A DNA stretch of 64,000 nt from Margaritifera margaritifera (GCA_029931535.1 JAQPZY010001596.1:1113501-1177500), one strand, 5' to 3'. Shown: positions 1-10,760, counted from the first letter of the stretch. Translations and numbers: made by a program. The notes: generated by a model from the sequence alone, not told the origin.

Positions 1-174
1 CAAAAAAAATTATCCGTAGATTATCTTAAACCAACATTGACTCAACCAAGAAGAGAACAATCTCGACTGTTATTGAACAAGGACACACTTGTCCGCGTAA
101 CAGATCTTGAAGAAAAAAAAAGAGAACCATTGGAGACAAACGGCAAGGGCATAATCCATGTACTTTTAGGGTGA
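1..174 (+). pseudogene. Open fragment entering from the left edge (frame 1)
   Basis: A reading frame is open from base 1 for 57 codons and ends in TGA at 172-174, so its start lies outside the window. The product is Lys/Arg/Glu-rich and hydrophilic and I do not recognise a domain. It is in the same frame (codon starts at 1 mod 3) as the broken hydrophobic protein that resumes at 382, with stops and frame changes between. I therefore infer it is an upstream piece of the same decayed gene, but this is not proved. It could also be a chance open frame. Confidence 0.35.
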
Positions 175-381
175 ACGTGGCGCCCAAGCCCCAGAAGAGA
201 TTTTCTATGATTGTATGGCAGTTGTACCAGTGTTTAAAGGTAATTGGTTAGAAGTGCGTGTAGGTCTTACACCCAGCCGTGATTTGTCTGGACAAGGTCT
301 ACCTGTCGTACAATTATACTTCACGGTGACAATATTAATATAAGAACTACGATAGACTCTCAAAGTTACTGACGCGATAAA

Positions 382-865
382 ATAATTGAAGCGGAACAAA
401 CACTGCGATATGAGATCGCCAAGAGAACCTTAGTACTCGTGAAATATAAACGCGCGTGTGTTGTTGGGGATGAGATTTGCGGACTCGCCGCGGCAACAAC
501 TGTTGGTCTTGGTGTGGTGTGAATCACGACTACAGCAACTATTAAAGGCACACCAATCGGAATTGTTGTTGGAGCCATATCAATAGCAACCGGTGTGACT
601 GGCGGAGCTTTGTAAAATAATTTCGTTACCGTTACATTCGCGAGTTCGTGTTTATTCGGAACTTCTCGCGGCGGCACAAAGTAGCCTAAGCATAATTGCC
701 AAACTGTACTTGATGACCATTAAAGATAAAACAATTAGCATGACTGAGTTCGAAATGGTGCTGTTGAAAATTGAAAACCACCGACGTCTCCGAGCACAGA
801 TACGGAGCCGGGGCGTTAGCGACCCAAAACAGGTAGCTGATTTACAGGCAGTGAAAATAGAGTAA
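382..865 (+). pseudogene. Decayed Gly-rich hydrophobic protein of a multicopy mobile-element family
   Basis: Frame 1 reads from 382 through a charged helix (EAEQTLRYEIAKR) into a Gly/Ala/Thr/Val-rich hydrophobic segment of about 45 residues. It is interrupted by one TGA after 'VGLGVV', then by TAA near 613. A shift to the next frame at about 614 continues with a charged helical C-terminus containing ISMTEFEMVLLKIE and RRLRAQIRS, ending in TAA at 863-865. The order charged helix, glycine-rich membrane-like stretch, 'S..EF..(I/V)L..(I/V)' helix resembles a repeat-gene family I recall from mollusc and cnidarian genomes, whose function is not settled; a membrane-active minor virion-like protein is speculation. 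The same architecture recurs on the minus strand at 5970-6597. The stop and the frameshift mark it as non-functional. Confidence 0.5.
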
Positions 866-1053
866 ATGTTTGCCAATGTATGGATCTCACTGGGGTGCCT
901 CGTGAGAACTCTACTTGGGGCTCACGCGGGTTACAATCGCGCACATTCGTGTGCATAAATCCCGAGTGGGGAAAAAGCATGGGGTATTAGAAGGGGTTTA
1001 GGGATTGGAACCGTGATCGGCCGGCTCGGTCTGAAAGTTCCATAATGATGCTA

Positions 1054-1055
<2 letters not shown>
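866..1055. other. Spacer without recognised feature
   Basis: About 190 bases, more GC-rich than the surroundings, following the stop of the broken gene. I see no reading frame or repeat I can name. Confidence 0.4.

Positions 1056-1134
<79 letters not shown>
1056..1134. repeat. (TA)n microsatellite
   Basis: About 79 bases of uninterrupted alternating TA. Reading frames crossing it (Tyr-Ile repeats) are artefacts. Confidence 0.97.
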
Positions 1135-1136
<2 letters not shown>

Positions 1137-1222
1137 CACATACAAGCAATGCATGTAGTGATCATAGCGAGCCATGGGATTATTAGCGAGTGTCCTATCA
1201 ATATTTATTTCAATATTCGACA

Positions 1223-1225
<3 letters not shown>

Positions 1226-1271
<46 letters not shown>

Positions 1272-1279
1272 TGTGTGTG
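1226..1279. repeat. (TG)n microsatellite
   Basis: About 54 bases of TG with one A interruption near 1265. It lies 90 bases after the (TA)n tract. Confidence 0.97.
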
Positions 1280-1480
1280 CCAGTATGAATGTGCAAAAAG
1301 CAGAAAACGTTTCTAACTTTATCCTTTTAAGTAATATTTTAGGTATTTTGGTCTGCATGATAATGTTAATATAAATTGCTTGATATCTTTGTTTCTTATC
1401 TTTGTTTTTTATTCTTTTTTTTTAATTTTGTTCGTGCTATGGAATCATTATATCAGGCATTTCAAGTATCGTCGAAGAAG

Positions 1481-1823
1481 CAGAGGTAGCTCAGTGGTTA
1501 AGGTGTTGGAATCATGACCAGAAGGGTGCTGGTTCGATTCCCACCATCGGATCAGCCAAGATAGGCTACCGTGGTGGTTCTCAGGCAGCGAACTTTACGA
1601 TAGAACTTGATGTGTCGCAGTGCCGTTAAACACGACACCAAGCCGAATCAAGTATTATTGTTTACTGTCGACGGGAATTTAAGTCAAGAGATCGGTTCCT
1701 GTGGTGGTCTTCAGGTAACGAACTTTACAATATAACCTTCCTGCGTCTCAGTGCCGTTAAACAAGACACCAAAACAAACCGAATCAAGTATGGTCTGTAG
1801 TGTCGACGGGAATTTAAGTCAAG
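1481..1823 (+). mobile_element. tRNA-derived SINE with a duplicated 3' body
   Basis: The head shows a Pol III box A (TAGCTCAGTGGTTAAGG, 1487-1503) and box B (GGTTCGATTCC, 1531-1541) at tRNA-like spacing. Downstream is a body with 'GTGCCGTTAAACACGACACC', like the conserved middle domain of mollusc V-SINE/RUDI-type elements (family knowledge). The body, ending in 'GACGGGAATTTAAGTCAAG', is present twice in tandem: about 1551-1688 and again, diverged, 1689-1823. Only the first copy has the tRNA head. No transfer RNA gene is implied, because the 3' acceptor stem is not restored. Confidence 0.75.
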
Positions 1824-3129
1824 AAAAAATATAATACACATAACTATAAAGCTTTTTAATCTGCCAGATCCAGATTTAAAAGTTAGTAATAAATGATTGA
1901 ATGGCAAATAAAAAATGAAGGATGAACTAGTGTGCACAAAAGACAAAAACAGAAAGAAAAAAAATGGTAAAGATAGAAAAAGACAAGTGCTTGTCGAGCC
2001 ATGTTGTTGTTTAGATTATCATACTGTCTGATAACTGATCCAGTTGTTATAAGTCTTAATAAATCTTTCTGTCAAAGATTTCGGATTGAGGTTATTTATT
2101 TACCAGAAGATTAGGAATATTAAGCTGTAAATCAGGTTTGGAAGAGGCGTAAAGGACCCTCGGTCATACTAGGCCCACTTTAACAAAACCACTCCATCTT
2201 TGTACATGCTCAAGTCAATTTTAGTTCCCCCATACAATGACCATATGACCATACTTGGTTTATAAAAGAGGTAAATTTAACCACCCACCTCACACCAGCT
2301 TCAATTATGGTGTTTGTACGGTATGAGTTATGACTGCTCCAATCGTTGTGATTATGTATGATCACCAACGCTGAATTTCATTGTACCGGTATGTTTATGC
2401 GAGTCTAAAATTGAATATATCTAACGTATAGAAGCAATAAATGAAGTCCGGGAAAACGTTTAAAGACTTTACCCTTTCGGAAATACATATGATGTAGATG
2501 GCCACGTCCCATTACATTCACCTGATTGCTTTTAAAGTGACCATAGACGACTGAAACATAAATGTGATACTTTGCGCTATAAGCTGACATTTCTTGCGTC
2601 AGATCTATGTAAAGCGAAACTTTACGCCGACAATTGTATATTATATTTTAGTAAGAGTAGGTTTATGTTAGTGTCTATTCCTTACAAGGACTTTCTCACA
2701 ATCCTTTCATCTGCAAATCTGAAAAATCACCATTACATTTTTTTTTCAAATACGTTTTATCGTCTGCCATTGAAACAAACAAACAAACAAACAAAAATAT
2801 GTTCAACGGAAAACAGAACATTCAACATTACATACCTTAGGGTCCTCCTCTGTAGCTGATGTCATTAAATGACTTTGATTGTATTAAGATAAGCCCTCTA
2901 TCGATGATCTTATCTTGTTTGTGATAAGTATAAATCAATCTTTTTTTACATTCGGTTTCTCCGTACATTTACGCTTGTTTAAATTATTAAATACATTATT
3001 TGCCGCTAAAGCTTGCCTTTACAATTTTATAATGCCTGATATTATGCACGCTTGATATAGAAAACAAATATTCCGGTTGAGTCGGTTTTTGAATCAACTG
3101 GTTTAGTCTGCGTAAGCAACGAAATCAAA
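1824..3129. other. Non-coding stretch, nothing recognised
   Basis: AT-rich DNA with no convincing reading frame. A short (AAAC)n-like run sits near 2773-2795. Apparent short frames have no family features. Confidence 0.5.
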
Positions 3130-3480
3130 ATTTTAAAAAAAAAGGAAATATGGTAACTGACAACTCAAATCACCATTTTTTAAACTTCAAAAGAAAACAT
3201 AATTTTATACAGCTTCTCAGCCAATGTTCCAGCCGAACCCATGGATTCATAACCGCTAACGATATATGCTGATTTTTGAAATAATGAAAACATACCCCAA
3301 AAACATTTTTTAAGACCACAAACTCATTTTGGAAAAGGATGGCTGATAACCAAAATATCATTTCTTAAGCTTTAAAAGCCAACCACAAATTACTCAAAAC
3401 ATCACTCAGCTTCTAAGATATTGTTCCGCCTAACACCGTGGGGTCACAAGCACAACAAAAGATTATATTAGAACAGCAAT
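3130..3480 (-). repeat. Dispersed repeat, copy related to 30080-30330
   Basis: Read on the minus strand, 3395-3480 ('GTGCTTGTGACCCCACGG', then 'ATGATATTTTGGTTATCAGC') resembles the + strand at about 30190-30310 ('GTGCTTATGACCCCACCGG', then 'ATGATAATGTTTTGGCAG'). It is a diverged interspersed repeat with no reading frame I recognise. The boundaries are approximate. Confidence 0.45.
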
Positions 3481-3699
3481 AAATATATACTCAGAATTTT
3501 CCTGCTTATCAAAAGTCTGGTAAAAATTACCAAGTTGAAGTTCTCTATGTATCGTCAGGATGAGTAGAAGAATATTGAGCAAAATTATCATCCAAATTAT
3601 TTCAGTAATTGGCAATCAAATGGTGTTCGCTTGACCTCTGATTTAGATAGTCGATGGTCTTATTTCTGTTCTCGGTATACTTTGTTTGTTTCTTTTGAA

Positions 3700-3860
3700 A
3701 TTCTTCCATTTATATATAACGCTTGATGCTCTTTTGCTTTGCACCATCAGCTTAAATTAATCCGAGCAAAAAAGTACTTCCTGCAAATACTAAACCAATA
3801 GCATCTGCACTTCCAAAATCTGATTATGATGTCATCTTCTATTCATTGGTAACATATTTT
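3700..3860 (-). pseudogene. Hydrophobic protein remnant
   Basis: The minus strand reads a short frame with SDFGSADAIGLV followed by a hydrophobic stretch (FAGSTFLLGLI) and a basic end (KQKSIKR), with stops before, within and after. A single membrane segment is the only visible feature. It lies downstream of the coiled-coil remnant in the same strand, so it may be the last gene of that block. I do not recognise the family. Confidence 0.3.
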
Positions 3861-4179
3861 GATAATGTTTCCAGATTTAATTTTACATCCAGATGGTAGA
3901 GGTCCTTGCATATTGATCTAATTATTAAAACATTTTTATTTTAAGATAGTATGAAGGTGTTTCATTTACATTTTAAATGTTAAGTTTAGATTAAGTTTTA
4001 ACAGCTAATGAGTAAGTAACATGGTTATTGTTTACCTCTAATCCCATATACTAATCAATTAAATATTCTAAAGGTTCAGTATGTAGGAGGATACGAATTG
4101 TGCATGACTTTTTATTATTTGGACATCTGTAAGTTATGTATTGTGTGCGACTTGCATTTAGCAAAACTGTACGGAACAT

Positions 4180-5660
4180 AGTTAAATTTGAAACACAACA
4201 ATTAATTTCGGAGGTTTAATTTCAGACTGGAAAAGTCTAAAAAAAAACTTTGCTATCTGTGTATTCTATTTCAGTAATGCCGTTTGTATACATCTTTTCA
4301 AAGATTGATATTTTATCTTTATCGTTCACTCTTAAGTTAATACCATGTGGACATCCAAGACCTGATACAAAGCGAATATCGTACAGCAAAATACATCCTG
4401 GTAAAATTTTAGTTTTCTCATGAATTCCTTTTATCCATGTCGATTTTATCTTTTAATGTTGTATTTTTTTCGATTAATGCAATATTATTTACACCCATTT
4501 TGGGGTATATTTTTGTTTTAACTGTGTCAATTGTCCGCTTAAATAGTCAAGAGTCGTTTCATCGACTTCAGTTTATAATCTGGTTCCGTTATATACCTTT
4601 AATCCATACCATTCAGAGTTTTTCTAATGTGTTTCATTAATGTATCTAACTCGTTATTACAGCTTTGTTCCATGCCGATATTTTTAATTACTTTCTGATC
4701 GACATATTCGTTGATATCTGTCTTGGTATCTGTTTTCCGCTGTTCTATTTTAGCAGTAATCTAATTTTTACTGTTGGCAAAGCCTGATCATTTGTCACTT
4801 TGATTGTATCGTTTAAATCAGTGATATATAAACCGTAAGTCGTTCTTATAGACTTTATTGTGCTGTCATTAATATTTAGTTTGATCCTGTTGTAATATAC
4901 AATTTTGGTTGCATCGATTAAGTCTTATTTTGCAGATGTGACAATGTGTTATTGATATCAACCACCTTTTTGTTCTAGTCTGTATTGTGTGTGTGTGTGT
5001 CTATGTGTGTGTGTGTGTGTGTGCGTGTGTAGGAGGTGGTGGGGGGTAAAATCATTAATAAATTTTGAAATCTCTTGATTGTTTTCTTTCTTTCTATTAT
5101 TGTTTCGTTGTTTGAGTCATTTTGCAGTTTTTTAGTTGTGATTGTAGACTACAATAGTTTAGCAGAAAATTCTTTTTTTTCCCCTATCACTGTCTAATGC
5201 ACCCATCTCTGAATTTATCCTTTGTTCAGTTGTTGTAAAGACTATCGAATGTTTTGTATTTCATCTGATCTTTTGCCTGCCTCCTCTCTCATTTCTTGCA
5301 GTGATTGCGTTTCATTAGACGGAGAATAAAATTTATGTTTGAACAGGTCCTGTGAATTTCAAATCTTTTCCTGTTATAATTAATCTGTGTTTGTAACGCT
5401 TGTATTTTAGTGTCCCTTTCATTGCCATTCTGTTCAATCAATAGCAGTTTATTATTATCCTCCTAAGTCTTTCATATCTGATCACTAAAAGATTTAACTA
5501 CAAATTCCGCAGTAGATCTCTGACTATTGAATCCTAATAATTTAGAGTTGTAACTGGTTATGTACACTGAGTAATTTTTAAATGGAGTGATTTCAACTTC
5601 TTTATTTTTTTCAAACACACAATTTCAACACTATTTGTGTTGTTGTTGTTGTTATTTGAT
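4180..5660 (-). pseudogene. Long coiled-coil / C-terminal domain protein, broken
   Basis: Minus-strand pieces in shifting frames run from about 5610 to 4180. First is a segment with KNYSVYITSYNSKLLGFNSQ (near 5590-5500), then heptad-like helices such as ERDTKIQALQTQI (near 5420) and SLQEMREEAGKRSDEIQNI (near 5300-5240). Helices near 4960 and 4700 follow (VVDINNTLSHLQNK, EYVDQKVIKNI). A globular-looking end comes last with ILPGCILLYDIRFVSGLG and GINLRVNDKDKISIF (4400-4290). At least six stops or frameshifts separate them; one is a run of nine T on the coding strand near 4240. A fibre- or tail-like structural protein would fit the shape, but that is inference; no family match was made. Confidence 0.45.
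4986..5030. repeat. (TG)n microsatellite
   Basis: Interrupted TG repeat inserted within the coiled-coil remnant, followed by a G-rich run (5033-5047). It contributes to the breakage of the minus-strand frame. Confidence 0.9.
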
Positions 5661-5661
5661 G

Positions 5662-5913
5662 TCATACCTCTTTGATTTTATTCATGTACATTTCAAGTTT
5701 ATGGAAATCATCAAGAATTAAAAGAGTCCTTGATTCGTTCTTGTCGTTGATGCAATAAAAGATGCTGTTTGTTAATTTTTAGAAAATATTGTAATGACCA
5801 GCAACAAAATCTATTCTCTGTAATGAAATGGATAGTCTGCCATCTGGGTCATCAAGTGTTTTTGTAAAATACATTTATTTTACAGGTTGTCTTTCTATCA
5901 TAATATACGCCAT
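5662..5913 (-). pseudogene. N-terminal part of a putative structural protein
   Basis: A minus-strand ATG at 5913 opens a frame beginning MAYIMIERQPVK. It has a TAA after 12 codons, then continues in the same frame as FTKTLDDPDGRLSIS and QRIDFVAGHYNIF. A second stop follows, then LLILDDFHKLEMYMNKI, ending in TGA at 5662-5664. The alternating polar/hydrophobic pattern followed downstream by coiled coil resembles first domains of proteins I associate with Polinton/adinto-like elements; this is memory of a family pattern, not a search result. It sits 57 bases after the stop of the hydrophobic gene (5970) and just before the coiled-coil remnant, so it may be the start of one long gene. Confidence 0.45.
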
Positions 5914-5969
5914 TTGTATATATATGCGAAATTAATGTTTACTTATGTTTTGTTGTAATCTTCTTCCAT

Positions 5970-6597
5970 TTATTTCTCTTTTCTAAAAGTAGTCTTTTTT
6001 AACTCTTCAGTGTCTCGTCTCGCAGTGTCTTCTTCCCATTGCATTCTTGTATCCGGTATACTAGTTAACTATAAAATTAAATTATGTGTCGTTAATTTTG
6101 TCGCCATTACTCACAATATCATCTATACTGTTACTTAGTAATAGCAGCAATTAATATTGCATCGTGTCTTATATCTTTGTTGTAGATCAGCTTTTCCTTA
6201 AAAGCTTAGCAACAAACCCAAGTAAATTTGCAGCAAATCCAGTACAAACTAGAGGACAATAATTCCTTTTGATAATACTACAACTCCTAAACTAGTAGCT
6301 GCTATACCCATCCCACCGAAACTGTAGACATGTTAAATTCTCCACAGTTCAAATGCTGCGTGTGCTGTTTGTATTTCTGTCACAACTCTGTAGTGTTCTA
6401 TATTTCTAATTAAATCATGTTTTAATTTCGATCATCTTTTGCAACCTAAAATTCATATTATTAAGCTTTATGATTATCTTGTCTGGTAGTATCCCATGTG
6501 ATACGAAAAAGCTAACTGTAAACTCGGAAGATAAAAGTACAACAATCAGTTTTAATGCTTCACGAAATTCAAATTTACTAGCTGTACCTTTTGTCAT
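5970..6597 (-). pseudogene. Decayed Gly-rich hydrophobic protein, second copy of the 382-865 type
   Basis: Minus-strand frames run from about 6597 to a TAA at 5970-5972. The order is a basic/helical N-terminus (FRLQKMIEIK; then NIEHYRVVTEIQTAHAAFE), a Gly/Ala-rich hydrophobic segment (GGMGIAATSLGVVVLSK; then GFAANLLGFVAKLLRK) and a helical end with SIDDIVS and INDT.FNFIVN. The end corresponds in pattern to ISMTEFEMVL of the copy at 382-865. At least two in-frame stops and three frame changes are present. Architecture and spacing support common ancestry, but identity is low by eye. Next to a polymerase remnant it suggests this family travels with the large element. A minor capsid or membrane-lytic role would be speculation. 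Confidence 0.5.
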
Positions 6598-6720
6598 ACC
6601 AAATATCTTTACAAATACTTCGCCGGATAAGGTAAGAAGAGTAAGTCAACCTCCGCATGTTAAAGCATATTAATTGTGTTGTTTGCCTTGCTCATTTCTT
6701 ACTATAATAATTCGCTACCC

Positions 6721-6876
6721 TCATAGCATTTCTCGAAATGGATGTTTTTGTTCTTTCGGTACCTGTTTTTGTTCTTGAGATGGTTTTTGAGGTTTAAAAT
6801 AGAACCAACTGTGGTGTTTATGCATATCGACATAATAGGTAAAACTACAATACCACTATGCATCAAGTGATGTCAT
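6721..6876 (-). pseudogene. Small basic protein, one in-frame stop
   Basis: ATG at 6876 (minus strand), 51 codons to TGA at 6721-6723, with a single TAG at codon 7. The product has an aromatic/His patch (VDMHKHHSWFYFKPQ) and a Gln/Lys-rich tail. No family recognised. It lies in the same strand and between neighbours of the decayed element. Only one stop over 51 codons makes it one of the better preserved pieces. Confidence 0.35.
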
Positions 6877-6908
6877 TTTTTTCAACTAACTCTTTGTCTT
6901 GTGTTTAT

Positions 6909-7031
6909 TTATTTTAATTTTTTCAGTCTTTCTGTTTTGTCTTTTATAAATTCTTTGACTTCGGTCCAAGTTGCCTTCCAAGTTCAACTCTATGTGCATC
7001 TTTCTGGTTCTGGGAAGTTACGTTTTAACAT
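6909..7031 (-). pseudogene. Small Lys-rich helical protein, broken
   Basis: ATG at 7031 on the minus strand runs 40 codons to TAA at 6909-6911, with stops after codon 12 and codon 14. The C-terminal half (WTEVKEFIKDKTERLKKLK) is a strongly charged helix. It is the most upstream minus-strand piece of the element I can read, just left of a microsatellite. No family recognised. Confidence 0.3.
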
Positions 7032-7154
7032 CTGAATCATACTTATTTTCATATATATTTTTATTGTAATCACATTCTATTTAATTTTCAGCTAAACCTT
7101 AGAAAAAACATGCTTTTCAAGTTAGTGGTAAAATAACAGTAATATAAAATGATA

Positions 7155-7564
<410 letters not shown>

Positions 7565-7810
7565 TTGTGCTTCTTTTGACTTATCTGATCCAGGACAACA
7601 AAGAAAAAGTTGTATTGGTCTAATACGAGACATATGAAATCTAGTGAAAACCTATCAGAAGGTGTTGAAATGCCATAGGAAACTGAGCAACGCAACATAT
7701 AAAAAGTTGAAGGTTTCAAAACTGTCAACTTTATTATTGATAAGCGTTTGTATAACATTGATTTGTTTGTATTTTCTAATCTTTTTCCTCTGGTTGTTTC
7801 TTTTTAATTA
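7565..7810 (+). pseudogene. Protein remnant ending in a membrane segment
   Basis: The + strand frame contains SDPGQQRKSCIGLIRDI, a stop, then a Lys-rich helix (KTYQKVLKCHRKLSNATYKK). It ends in a 25-residue hydrophobic stretch (STLLLISVCITLICLYFL) before TAA near 7810. A tail-anchored membrane protein is the simplest reading. The minus-strand frame over the same bases has no such organisation. One in-frame stop is seen. Confidence 0.35.
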
Positions 7811-8250
7811 ATATGAACGAATGCTAACAAACTAACGGTTAGTGCTGATAGAGATTGTAGTAACTCAAATGAAATTAATCCAGTAAATTATCTAATATCA
7901 TTTGCTATCATGGAATCTCCTTTTAAATATGTCTTTAATTTTTGAAATCGTTAACTAGTACAGTTTTACTAATTGAAGTTATGATATGATTATGACACCT
8001 AACGATGGCTTTGATAATTTTCACTGATCTTGCATTGAGAAAGACTTTATATGTTTACTTGGTTCGGTTCTCGTCCATTTATTCCAGCTTTTTCAATTAC
8101 AATTTGACCAATTATCTCTTTGTATGCCCCATTTTATTGGTAAATGCTTGTTTGTAGTGCTCGATGTCATGTGAAGTAATGATATTGTTATTTGTTTCTT
8201 GTCTAAAGCGTAATTCTTGTTAAAGTTGTTTATCTACCATTCAAATAACG
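7811..8250. other. Degenerate stretch inside the decayed element
   Basis: No continuous frame. The minus strand near 8170-7960 has helical, Lys-rich fragments in several frames (IEHYKQAFTNKMGH) that may be another broken gene, but I cannot join them with confidence. Confidence 0.3.
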
Positions 8251-8255
8251 CAAAT

Positions 8256-8790
8256 ATGGCAGAAGAGGGTGGATAAGAGTTTGATTAGACATTTGAAAAT
8301 CCTCAGTACGATGAAGATGTTCACGATGAACAAATTCATAATATAACACATGAAGATGTTCTAACTTGAATTAATTTATCTAATGAATCATTTAAAACTC
8401 ATCATCAATCTTCGGTATGTACAGTTTGCATCTGTTATCTTCAGCTTTAGTAGCTGAATACAAACGTATGTTAAACACTGTTTTAACCTAGATGATACAA
8501 AATAAGTATTAAGAAAATATAATTTAAAAGTTAAACATTGTATTACCAGTAGATTAAAAATAACTATAAATTTATTTTAAAATGTTCTCCAAACACGACG
8601 AAAGCATTTAGCTCTACAAAAAGGTGGCAATAATTTTGGCTGGGCAAAAGATGGAAATAAGTGGTATCATCAACTGATCCACAAAACAAAGTATTTACTT
8701 GGCCTTTAGAATCGACAGTTAGCGTAAGACAACAAATATAAGTCTATGATACAAGAACAAACAGTCAGTACAAATGAACCTTTAGATCAG
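8256..8790 (+). pseudogene. Acidic N-terminus protein remnant
   Basis: ATG at 8256 begins MAEEGG, then two stops within ten codons, then an acidic run TFENPQYDEDVHDEQIHN before another stop. Further down (8600-8700) another frame reads LALQKGGNNFGWAKDGNKWY. The acidic 'FENP.YD' beginning followed by a Trp-rich segment suggests one gene with several frameshifts. Function unknown. It lies between the membrane-tail remnant and the polymerase remnant on the same strand. Confidence 0.35.
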
Positions 8791-9460
8791 TAAGTAAGAG
8801 AACACAATTGTTAGATATTAAAATTATATCAATGATACATTGCAGAATAAAATTAAGTATATTATGAACTTATTGCAAGGCATCACACATTATACATTTT
8901 GTACAATATAAGCAAAAAATTAATTATAAAATCATGTTAATATGTGCCTGGGAAACTATTCCACCAGGTATTAAATGTGTACAATCAAATTGTTATAATT
9001 ATGTCTGATAGAGCTACTGGTAGAAGCCATTTCAGAATCTTCTGAATATACATTTTAGACGGTGGACCTATCTTGTAGCTGAAGAGTTTTTTCAAGTAAC
9101 ATACTGTAACTAACAATTATCCCTATCTGTAACGCTGCTCTCTAAATTATCTTGATAATATTCTTGTTATTTTGTTGATGTTGTTGCTGGGGTTTTTTCT
9201 CGGACATTTTGTTGTTAATTTAAATTGGCAAAAAGTGGATAGGGTTATCTCATATTCATTTCAGATCAGATATGCTCTGAGAATACTCCTGCGCTTAAAG
9301 TGTCATTAGTGTATATACAGCTACACCATTTCAGTGATGCGATAAACACATGCTGTAGGTTCTGACATTGCTCCCTTGATATGCTTTACAGCTGCACAGT
9401 AAATAACATTTCTTTAATGGAGACCTTTCACTGTTATACTCTGTGAATGCTTTGACGCTG
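8791..9460. other. Degenerate stretch, nothing readable
   Basis: AT-rich, many stops in all frames, no repeat recognised. By position it separates two decayed + strand genes. Confidence 0.4.
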
Positions 9461-9469
9461 TGTTATGTA

Positions 9470-10140
9470 AGGCTTTGCCTTTGCACTTTGTGCAAAAATG
9501 GACAGAAACGTTAGGCCTGCCAAGGTGATCAAAAATAAAAAAACTATATGATGATAGTTTTAAAATAGTTACCATTACGTATATATAAATGGTCTCTCTA
9601 GACTCGTATCGAGTGAAATAAACAAAACTCCATCAAAATACAATTTAGATCTATACATTCATTAGTTCGATGGATGTCCAAAAACACTTGCGGATATAGG
9701 CAAATTTAAAAATAAATTCGGTATGTCTGTGAATGTGTACGAGACAGTAGGAGACAGATACGTTAGAAAAAAAAGGGCACGTTGATATGTTAAAGTTTTA
9801 TCAAGATGAAGATAGGTACCATTACGTATAAATAAATGATCTCTCTAGATCGATGTCGAGCCAAATAAACAAACTTAACACACAAAAGTTCATCTGAAAA
9901 AGTGTTCACATTTGTGTTCCATACATCTGAAAAATTAACAGAGCATGAATTAGTATGTTTCATTGTATTGTAGGCAATACTATATACATCATATCTGAAA
10001 AGTTTTATATCGTTAAATGCACGAACTATTTACAACACATTAAGGTTCAATTCGTCATTTACTGCAATTTTGAATGTGTGCTGGCCAAACATATTGAGAT
10101 TTCATTGAAGAAAAAGCTATTTTGGCTTCTTCTAGAGTGA
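9470..10140 (+). pseudogene. Family B DNA polymerase, N-terminal region, decayed
   Basis: The + strand carries a block YHYVYINGLSRLVSSEINK (from 9567) and a partly duplicated block YHYV.INDLSRSMSSQINK (from 9814). Next comes FHTSEKLTEHELVC, which matches the second half of a C2H2-like finger whose Cys codons have become TGA and AGT. At about 10024-10090 it reads NYLQHIKVQFVIYCNFECVL. In Polinton/adinto-type polymerases a finger of this kind precedes the exonuclease I motif 'PFVIYADFE'; here Asp is replaced by Asn (YCNFE). Stops and frameshifts occur throughout. The downstream palm motifs (YxDTD) were not found before 10960. The call rests on motif order and is an inference from family knowledge. 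Confidence 0.55.
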
Positions 10141-10760
10141 TCCGATAATTGCTTATAAAAGTAGTGATTGTACTTAGGTGTTTTATGGTCCTTTGTTCCA
10201 AATAGCAAAACTAGTATATCCAGAGTTAGATCAAAATAATGCAAAACCTATGGTATGTATGGAGGAAGATGAAAACAATGACTCAAACAACATGTGCCAT
10301 GTCTGAATCATTCCGAATTATCCCCCCCCCCCCCCCCAAATACAAATATTAAATTTTATGTTGATCCGGAAGGACAACGGACAGACAGTGAAAAACAACC
10401 GATAAAAGAAAGGAAATAAAATACATGTTTAAACAACTACGAAAGCAGCAGGCGGAGGTCCAGTGAACATAAAAAAATCGATCACGGGTTATCCACTGCC
10501 GTTATTAAAAACACAAATCTTTTTCAAACAATTCAATTAGATCAAAGGTGTTTTGTTTTTTTTAATTGGTTGAAACTGAGTATAGTAAATGCGTGAGAGA
10601 TTGTTAAAGATCTACCTTTTACTGATTTGGTGGAATTTGTAAGGAAAAGACTAGAATCAAGTTGGTTTAGTGACAACAACTGGAAATATTTTTCAAAAAA
10701 GTATTCGACCACAGTTTAGCTGAAAAGGCAAATGAATCATGTAACACAATAGTAAAGCCG
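10141..10760 (+). pseudogene. Possible continuation of the polymerase remnant
   Basis: Isolated open pieces on the + strand, such as QIAKLVYPELDQNNAKPM (about 10200-10250) and KDLPFTDLVEFVRKRLESSW (about 10610-10670), are separated by stops and by a poly-C run at 10322-10337. None shows a polymerase palm motif. They lie in the right place for the rest of the gene, but their assignment is weak. Confidence 0.25.

Noticed and set aside
366..677. 103-codon minus-strand frame
   Set aside because: It is antisense to the readable + strand hydrophobic protein at 382-865, whose family-like pattern explains the region better.
1057..1358. Long minus-strand frame with Tyr-Ile and Thr-His runs
   Set aside because: It is a translation of the (TA)n and (TG)n microsatellites; the same applies to frames at 7122-7473, 33983-34253, 35857-36138, 36465-36840 and 62229-62642.
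1481..1552. Functional tRNA gene
   Set aside because: Boxes A and B are present but acceptor stem and anticodon arm do not close; SINE body follows directly.
3740..3860. Minus-strand hydrophobic piece as a third copy of the Gly-rich protein
   Set aside because: Lacks the flanking charged helices and the 'S..EF' C-terminus; only a single short hydrophobic run is visible.
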